A stretch of 33,875 bases of DNA from Gallionellaceae bacterium (GTDB lineage: Bacteria; Pseudomonadota; Gammaproteobacteria; Burkholderiales; Gallionellaceae): positions 1 to 33,875 of the forward strand of contig JAUQWW010000045.1 of the NCBI GenBank assembly GCA_030834965.1, given 5' to 3'. Made by a program: the position numbers and the translations under genes. The notes under the pieces are model-generated. The model was not told the DNA's origin. It did no database searches and saw nothing but the letters and a program-made list of their open reading frames with translations. This document shows positions 30,538 through 33,875 of the stretch, piece by piece; positions within the stretch are counted from its first letter, which is position 1; each line of letters opens with the position of its first letter.

Positions 30538-32196
30538 ATGTACGTATACGACGAGTACGACCAACGGATCGTCGAGGACCGCGTCAAGCAGTTCCGCGAC
30601 CAGACCCGCCGTTACCTGGCGGGTGAATTGACCGGTGAGGAGTTCCGCCCGCTGCGCCTGCAGAACGGTCTCTATATCCAGCGCTATGCCCCGATGCTGC
30701 GCATCGCCGTTCCCTATGGCCTGCTCTCCTCGCGCCAACTGCGCAAGCTGGCGCAGATCGCCCGCGACTACGACAAGGGCTACGCCCACATCAGCACCCG
30801 GCAGAACGTGCAGTTCAACTGGCCGGAGCTGGAAGACGTGCCGGAAATCCTCGCCGAGCTGGCCACCGTGCAGATGCACGCGATTCAGACCAGCGGCAAC
30901 TGCATCCGCAACACCACCACCGACCAGTTCGCCGGCGTCGCCCGCGACGAACTGGTGGACCCGCGCCCCTGGTGCGAGATCATCCGCCAATGGTCGACCT
31001 TCCACCCCGAGTTCGCCCACCTGCCGCGCAAGTTCAAGATCGCGGTGAACGGCGCGGTGAGCGACCGTGCCGCCATCGAAGTGCACGACATCGGCCTGGA
31101 GGCGGTGAAGAACGAGGCCGGCGAGCTCGGCTTCCGCGTCTCGGTCGGCGGCGGCCTGGGCCGAACCCCCATCGTCGGCAGCTTCATCAATGAATTCCTG
31201 CCCTGGCAGCACCTGCTCGGCTACCTGGATGCCATCCTGCGCGTCTACAACCGCTATGGCCGGCGCGACAACAAGTACAAGGCGCGGATCAAGATCCTGG
31301 TCAAGGCGCTGACCCCGGAAGTCTTCGCCGAGCGCGTCGAGGCCGAATGGGCCAACCTCAAGGACGGACCGAGCACCCTCACCGAGGCGGAAGTCCAGCG
31401 CGTCGCCGCGCATTTCGTCGATCCGGCCTACAAGGCCCTCGACGACCTCGATGAATCCCTCGCCCGGCTCGACGCGGAGCACCCCGGCTTCGCCCGCTGG
31501 CGCGCACGCAACACCTTCGCCCACAAGAAGCCCGGCTACGTCGCCGTGACGCTCTCGCTGAAGCCCACCGGCACCGCGCCGGGAGACGTCACCGACAAGC
31601 AACTGGACGCCATCGCCGATCTCGCCGACCGCTACAGCTTCGGCGAGGTACGCAACAGCCATAACCAGAACATCATCCTCGCCGACGTCGAGCAGGGCGA
31701 ACTCTTCGCCCTCTGGGGCGAACTCCGCGAACTGGGCTTCGCCACCCCCAACGTCGGCCTGCTGACCGACATCATCTGCTGCCCCGGCGGCGACTTCTGC
31801 TCCCTGGCCAACGCCAAGTCGATCCCGATCGCCGAAGCCATCCAGCGCCGCTTCGACAATCTCGACTACCTGTTCGACATCGGCGACATCGACCTGAATA
31901 TCTCCGGTTGCATGAACGCCTGCGGCCATCACCATGTCGGCCACATCGGCATCCTCGGGGTCGACAAGAAAGGCGCGGAGTTCTACCAGGTCTCCCTCGG
32001 CGGCAGCTCGGCGCGCGACGCCAGCCTCGGGCAGATCCTCGGCCCGTCCTTCGCCCAGGAGCAGATGGCCGACGTGATCGACAAGATCATCCAGGTCTAC
32101 GTGGAACGCCGGACCGAGGAAGAACCCTTCATTGACACCTTCCGCCGTATCGGTATCGACCCGTTCAAGGAGCGCGTATATGCAGCGAATCATTAA
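30538..32196 (+). CDS. cysI: Sulfite reductase hemoprotein CysI
   Basis: Reduces sulfite to sulfide in assimilatory sulfur metabolism, using siroheme and [4Fe-4S]. The 552 residues contain two ferredoxin-like half domains and the cluster/siroheme cysteines CCPGGDFC (about residues 418-425) and SGCMNACGHHHVGHIG (about 457-472). It has the size of the single-polypeptide type in Pseudomonas rather than the E. coli CysIJ flavoprotein system. No cysJ is present. The DUF934 gene overlaps its 3' end by 17 bases, a fixed pairing in many proteobacteria. The start at 30538 gives the usual MYVYDEYDQRIVEDRV N-terminus. Confidence 0.95.
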   Translation: MYVYDEYDQRIVEDRVKQFRDQTRRYLAGELTGEEFRPLRLQNGLYIQRYAPMLRIAVPYGLLSSRQLRKLAQIARDYDKGYAHISTRQNVQFNWPELEDVPEILAELATVQMHAIQTSGNCIRNTTTDQFAGVARDELVDPRPWCEIIRQWSTFHPEFAHLPRKFKIAVNGAVSDRAAIEVHDIGLEAVKNEAGELGFRVSVGGGLGRTPIVGSFINEFLPWQHLLGYLDAILRVYNRYGRRDNKYKARIKILVKALTPEVFAERVEAEWANLKDGPSTLTEAEVQRVAAHFVDPAYKALDDLDESLARLDAEHPGFARWRARNTFAHKKPGYVAVTLSLKPTGTAPGDVTDKQLDAIADLADRYSFGEVRNSHNQNIILADVEQGELFALWGELRELGFATPNVGLLTDIICCPGGDFCSLANAKSIPIAEAIQRRFDNLDYLFDIGDIDLNISGCMNACGHHHVGHIGILGVDKKGAEFYQVSLGGSSARDASLGQILGPSFAQEQMADVIDKIIQVYVERRTEEEPFIDTFRRIGIDPFKERVYAANH

Positions 32197-32677
32197 GCAC
32201 CGCCAGGTGGTCGACGACCGCTGGCACTTGCTGCCCAAGGACGCGACCCTGGAAAGCGTGCCCAACAGCGACGACGTGATCATCCCGCTGGCCCTGTGGC
32301 TCGAGCACGGCCCGGCCCTGCGCGGCCGCGACGGCGGCCTGGGGGTCTGGCTGGACGCGGACGAGGAGCCGGAAAGCATCGCCGGTGACCTCGACAGGTT
32401 CCAGGTGATCGCGGTGAACTTCCCCGCCTTTACCGATGGCCGCGGCTTCAGCAGCGCGCGCCTGCTGCGCGAGCGCTACGGCTACAAGGGCGAGATCCGC
32501 GCGATCGGCGACGTGCTGCGCGACCAGCTGTTCTTCATGCGCCGCTGCGGCTTCGACGCCTACGCCATCCGTGCCGACCGCAGCCCGGAAGACGCCCTGG
32601 CCAGCCTGGACGACTTCAGCGAGGTCTACCAGACCTCGGTGGAGCAGCCGCTGCCGCTGTTCCGCCGCCGCGGCTGA
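32180..32677 (+). CDS. DUF934 protein, partner of CysI
   Basis: A 165-residue cytoplasmic protein of the DUF934 family, nearly always next to the single-chain sulfite reductase. It is thought to serve the reductase, perhaps in electron delivery or assembly, but this is not proven. Seen: LPKDATLESVPNSDDVIIPL, then FTDGRGFSSARLLRERYG (about 84-101) and a conserved RDQLFFMRRCGFDAY block (about 114-128). GGAG lies 9 bases before the ATG at 32180, inside the end of cysI, so translation is coupled. A terminator follows 15 bases after the stop. Confidence 0.88.
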   Translation: MQRIIKHRQVVDDRWHLLPKDATLESVPNSDDVIIPLALWLEHGPALRGRDGGLGVWLDADEEPESIAGDLDRFQVIAVNFPAFTDGRGFSSARLLRERYGYKGEIRAIGDVLRDQLFFMRRCGFDAYAIRADRSPEDALASLDDFSEVYQTSVEQPLPLFRRRG

Positions 32678-32691
32678 ACCCGGCCCTGACG

Positions 32692-32719
32692 AAAAAGCCC
32701 CGCAGCCGCGGGGCTTTTT
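32692..32719. terminator. Bidirectional intrinsic terminator
   Basis: AAAAAGCCCCGC (32692-32703) and GCGGGGCTTTTT (32708-32719) pair perfectly over 12 bases with a 4-base loop. It lies between the convergent DUF934 and tetR-family genes and can end both transcripts. Confidence 0.93.
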
Positions 32720-32741
32720 CGTTCCCGAGGCCACGGACGCC

Positions 32742-33323
32742 TCAGGCCGCGCGCACGCTGTCCCAGGCCACCTGCGCCAGCAGTTCGCGACAGTCGGCCA
32801 ACGCCACCCGGGTTCGCCCGGCCAGCCACTGGCGGGCAAGGTCGTGGGCCGGGCCGATCACCACCGAAGCAAAGCAGTCGTCCGGCATCTCGCGGAACAG
32901 GCCCTCGGCCCGATATCCCGCCAGCGCCGCATGGATCCGCGCGAAGTGGGCCTGGTTGTCGGCCCGCAGGCGCTCGCCCAACTCCCCCGCCTCTACCCGC
33001 CCGCGGCTGTGCAGGATGAAGCGTGCCCAGTCAGGATTCGCCACGACCCAGTCGATATAGCTGGTGACCAGCAACCTGACCGTTTCCTCGGCGCTGCGCG
33101 CCCTGGCGAAGCCGGCTTCGAGCAACGCCGCGTACTGGCCGATCCCGGCCAGGTACAGTTCGCCATGGATGCGTTCCTTGTTGCCGAAATGGTGGTAGAG
33201 GCTACCGATGCTCGCTCCGGAACGGTCGCGGATCATCTCGATGGTGGTGGCGTCTACGCCATGCTCGCTGAAGCAGGCCAGGGCGGCCTGGAGAATCTCG
33301 TCTTTGCGGGAAGAACGGCCCAT
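32742..33323 (-). CDS. TetR-family transcriptional regulator
   Basis: A 193-residue repressor-type regulator. The N-terminal helix-turn-helix is clear (residues 8-55: ILQAALACFSEHGVDATTIE, then ASIGSLYHHFGNKERI). The C-terminal ligand domain is divergent, so the effector is unknown. It is divergent from the DUF4442 gene, and the 122-base gap between them contains two overlapping TAGAA-N5-TTCTA palindromes. It therefore probably controls that gene and itself. Confidence 0.9.
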   Translation of the reverse strand: MGRSSRKDEILQAALACFSEHGVDATTIEMIRDRSGASIGSLYHHFGNKERIHGELYLAGIGQYAALLEAGFARARSAEETVRLLVTSYIDWVVANPDWARFILHSRGRVEAGELGERLRADNQAHFARIHAALAGYRAEGLFREMPDDCFASVVIGPAHDLARQWLAGRTRVALADCRELLAQVAWDSVRAA

Positions 33324-33356
33324 GTCGGTCCTTGTCGTTAATCGTCGAAACGCTGA

Positions 33357-33385
33357 CTAGAATATTTTTCTAGAATAAATTTCTA
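33357..33385. promoter_or_regulatory. Candidate TetR operator: two overlapping palindromes
   Basis: TAGAA-TATTT-TTCTA (33358-33372) and TAGAA-TAAAT-TTCTA (33371-33385) share two bases and repeat with a 13-base step. They lie in the AT-rich promoter region between the divergent TetR and DUF4442 genes. Confidence 0.7.
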
Positions 33386-33445
33386 ACCTTCGTATACTGC
33401 CCCGGTGCGCACACATCTTCAATCCTGAAACGCCCGGAGTTTTCC

Positions 33446-33875
33446 ATGAGTCAGATGATGCAGATGTACCAGCAGGTCGGCCCGGCCCAGTTCAGCGCCA
33501 TGATCGGCCAGTTCGCACCCTATTTCGCCAGCATCGCCCCGCAGTTCGTCGAACTGCGTCCCGGCTATGCCGAAGCCACCTTCCCCAAGCGCCGCGAGGT
33601 GCTGAACCATATCGGCACGGTGCATGCCATCGCCCTGTGCAATGCCGCCGAACTGGCCGCCGGGACCATGACCGACGCCTCGATTCCCGCCGGCCATCGC
33701 TGGATTCCGCGCGGCATGACCGTCGAGTACCTGGCCAAGGCCACTGGCGACGTGCGCGCGGTGGCCGACGGCAGCCAGATCGACTGGCAAGCCACCGGCA
33801 ACCTGGTGGTGCCGGTGGTCGCCTATGTCGACGACAAGCCGGTATTCCGCGCCGAGATCACCATGTACGTCAGCC
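33446..33875 (+). CDS. DUF4442 hotdog-fold, thioesterase-like protein (3' end missing)
   Basis: Translation from the ATG at 33446 gives 143 residues with no stop before the window ends. It begins MSQMMQMYQQVGPAQFSAMI and contains VLNHIGTVHAIALCNAAELA (about 52-71), where Asn-His-Gly-type hotdog catalytic residues would sit, and IPAGHRWIPRGMTVEYLAKA (about 81-100). This is the PaaI-like/DUF4442 pattern. The substrate is unknown. GGAG lies just upstream (33436-33439). The divergent TetR gene is the probable regulator. Confidence 0.85.
   Translation, partial: MSQMMQMYQQVGPAQFSAMIGQFAPYFASIAPQFVELRPGYAEATFPKRREVLNHIGTVHAIALCNAAELAAGTMTDASIPAGHRWIPRGMTVEYLAKATGDVRAVADGSQIDWQATGNLVVPVVAYVDDKPVFRAEITMYVS

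Noticed and set aside
30325-32379. 684-residue open frame on the minus strand
   Set aside because: It lies opposite cysI, whose siroheme motifs are certain. Long antisense frames are expected at this GC3; the product has no recognisable motif.

Overview
The window reads as two different bacterial genomes joined inside one gene. Positions 1 to about 25,900 have moderate GC and carry a betaproteobacterial gene set, probably a Nitrosomonadales/Gallionellaceae-type organism (inference from gene content, not proven). From about 26,400 to the end, third codon positions are almost all G or C. The gene order there (metH 3' half, yggL, prolyl-tRNA editing protein, DUF1883, RlmN-like radical SAM protein, DUF2970, cysI, DUF934, TetR, DUF4442) is the order I recall for Pseudomonas aeruginosa PA1843 to PA1835. 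The join falls inside metH, in its conserved cobalamin-binding half. The reading frame stays open, but the product is a hybrid. An assembly or contamination chimera is the simplest explanation.

Left part, 1-4,500: a 5'-truncated ABC-F ATPase, murI, purU and a small GldC-like protein on the plus strand, then an RhlE-type DEAD-box helicase on the minus strand. Positions 4,563-13,800 hold a nitrate assimilation locus on the minus strand. It has a nitrate ABC transporter (nrtA, nrtB, nrtD), nitrite reductase (nirB, nirD) and assimilatory nitrate reductase (nasA). Positions 13,804-18,003 hold a CHASE2-GGDEF-EAL protein and a LysM/FecR protein. Positions 18,237-21,653 hold nasT (ANTAR antiterminator), amtB, glnK and a TorF-like outer-membrane porin gene, all minus. 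ubiK, comM and metH follow on the plus strand.

The most informative biology is regulatory. Four minus-strand promoters fit the sigma-54 -24/-12 consensus with exact GG-N10-GC spacing: upstream of nrtA, nirB, nasT and the porin-glnK-amtB operon. Three of them have NtrC-like dyads upstream. The nrtA and nirB leaders also each contain a two-hairpin ANTAR target (hexaloops with A at position 1 and G at position 4). The second hairpin overlaps the 5' arm of a terminator-like structure. With nasT in the same cluster, this describes a complete circuit: nitrogen limitation (NtrC/sigma-54) starts transcription, and NasT lets it read through the leaders when nitrate or nitrite is present.

Right part: sulfur and methionine metabolism (metH, cysI, DUF934), translation-related proteins, small membrane proteins, and a TetR regulator facing a thioesterase-like gene across a double palindrome. 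I saw no rRNA, tRNA, CRISPR array, insertion sequence or phage gene. I did not find a clearly new multi-gene system. The best leads are the nitrogen-regulated porin and the duplicated attenuator circuit.
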